Shown: one piece after another, positions 6,356 to 6,835 of the stretch
How the letters are laid out: every line of letters starts with the position of its first letter
Position numbering within the stretch: the first letter of the stretch is position 1
Source: an uncultured Clostridia bacterium
GTDB taxonomy: Bacteria > Bacillota > Clostridia > Christensenellales > Aristaeellaceae
NCBI GenBank assembly: GCA_937886445.1
Contig: CALGBY010000080.1
Coordinates: forward strand, 1 to 6,835
Direction of reading: 5' to 3'
DNA length: 6,835 nucleotides
Made by a program: the position numbers and the translations under genes
The notes under the pieces: model-generated
Database searches by the model: none
The model's input: only the letters and a program-made list of their open reading frames with translations
Told to the model about the DNA's origin: nothing

Positions 6356-6413
6356 AGCCCATTTTTGAAGAAGACGATGAATATATCGACCGATTCAAAA
6401 ATGGGCTGTTTTT
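6356..6413 (+). terminator. Long-stem hairpin with T5 tract on the plus strand
   Basis: Arms 6356-6369 and 6394-6407 are a perfect 14-bp inverted repeat around a 24-nt loop, followed on the plus strand by GTTTTT (6408-6413). That makes it a likely intrinsic terminator for plus-strand transcripts, the nearest one after the zinc-finger gene 355 bp away. On the minus strand no T-run follows, so it should not block a transcript coming from tnpV. The long loop is less common for a terminator. Confidence 0.65.
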
Positions 6414-6503
6414 GCGTTCCGGAACCCTTGATTTTACTGGGCTTATGAATATCTAAAACGTAACATTCAACAGAATTTTCTGTTTGATTTTCATGTCTGT
6501 GTT

Positions 6504-6835
6504 TCAGTCATAGATGAATTCTGACAGAACGATTTCTTCAGCACGGTGATGAATGCTGTTCATACGTCGCACCCATTCCATCTGATCCGATGCTTTCAGT
6601 GCTTCGGTAATACCTTCCGCCTGTTTCATCTGCGAAACCATCAATTCCAGACGCTCATAGCAGGTATCATCGATTTCATGCAGATGTTCCATAAGTTTTC
6701 CGGACAAGAGCAATCGAGTGAACAAGCCGGGGCGGTTTTTCCGGAGATACTCCATGCGCATCTGGCCATACTTTCCAACCGGGTGCTGTTCTTCTTCGGT
6801 CAATCCAAGGTCCGGGAAGTAATAATCTCCGCAAC
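6504..6835 (-). CDS. TnpV-like transposon-encoded protein, 5' end cut by window edge
   Basis: The frame stays open to the window edge; about 109 residues are visible, from CGDYYFPDLG to the end. KYGQMRMEYLRKNRPGLF, then 'LLLSGKLMEHLHEID' and 'EALKASDQMEWVRRMN' followed by 'AEEIVLSEFIYD', match the TnpV family as I recall it. TnpV is named in Tn4451-type elements, where a relation to excisionases has been suggested; a direct role is not shown here. TnpV proteins run to roughly 115-125 residues, so only about ten N-terminal residues should lie beyond the edge. The TTG at 6803 is an internal leucine codon in a conserved region, not the start. The 190 bp between this gene and the membrane-protein gene holds the hairpin and tandem repeat. 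Confidence 0.88.
   Translation of the reverse strand, partial: CGDYYFPDLGLTEEEQHPVGKYGQMRMEYLRKNRPGLFTRLLLSGKLMEHLHEIDDTCYERLELMVSQMKQAEGITEALKASDQMEWVRRMNSIHHRAEEIVLSEFIYD

Noticed and set aside
6469..6484. Short inverted repeat AACAGA/TCTGTT after the tnpV-like stop as a terminator
   Set aside because: Only six pairs of A/T-rich stem with no T-run after it on the minus strand; too weak to call.

Overview
The window looks like the end region of an integrative or mobilizable element from a Bacillota genome, most likely a gut or rumen Clostridia. The reasons are two large serine recombinases of the TnpX/DUF4368 type, TnpW-like and TnpV-like accessory proteins of the Tn4451/Tn5397 kind, AGGAGG-type ribosome sites and a clean sigma-A promoter. 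No cargo, resistance, relaxase or rRNA/tRNA gene is visible. Species-level assignment is not possible from this window.

Layout. Positions 1-196 hold no complete gene but contain two strong hairpins (71-107 and 123-162) that share a 19-nt core. A minus-strand operon runs from 4121 to 197: recombinase B (4121-2346), recombinase A (2331-481, 14 bp gap, its SD overlapping the stop of B) and a small tnpW-like gene (382-197) preceded by a hairpin. Divergent from it, a strong promoter at 4222-4250 drives a plus-strand pair. The first gene encodes an acidic protein with a sigma-region-4-like helix-turn-helix that is out of frame in this sequence (4277-5026, with the displaced 3' part running to 5139). 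The second encodes a 294-aa protein with a C-terminal Cys4 zinc-finger (5117-6001). This pair meets, tail to tail with 8 bp between, a minus-strand three-helix membrane protein gene (6312-6010) resembling the CD1845 family. A 15-bp tandem repeat and a 14-bp-stem hairpin lie upstream of that gene. At the right edge is a minus-strand tnpV-like gene, cut by the window end.

How it may work together (inference). The recombinase pair, made from one coupled mRNA, would catalyse excision and integration. TnpV and TnpW-like proteins would be accessory. The divergently transcribed sigma-like/zinc-finger pair sits where a regulator of the recombinase operon would be expected. The most notable points are the tandem recombinases, the one-base frame break that removes the DNA-binding half of the sigma-like protein, and the twin related hairpins beyond the recombinase operon, which could be an element end, a binding site or an RNA structure.
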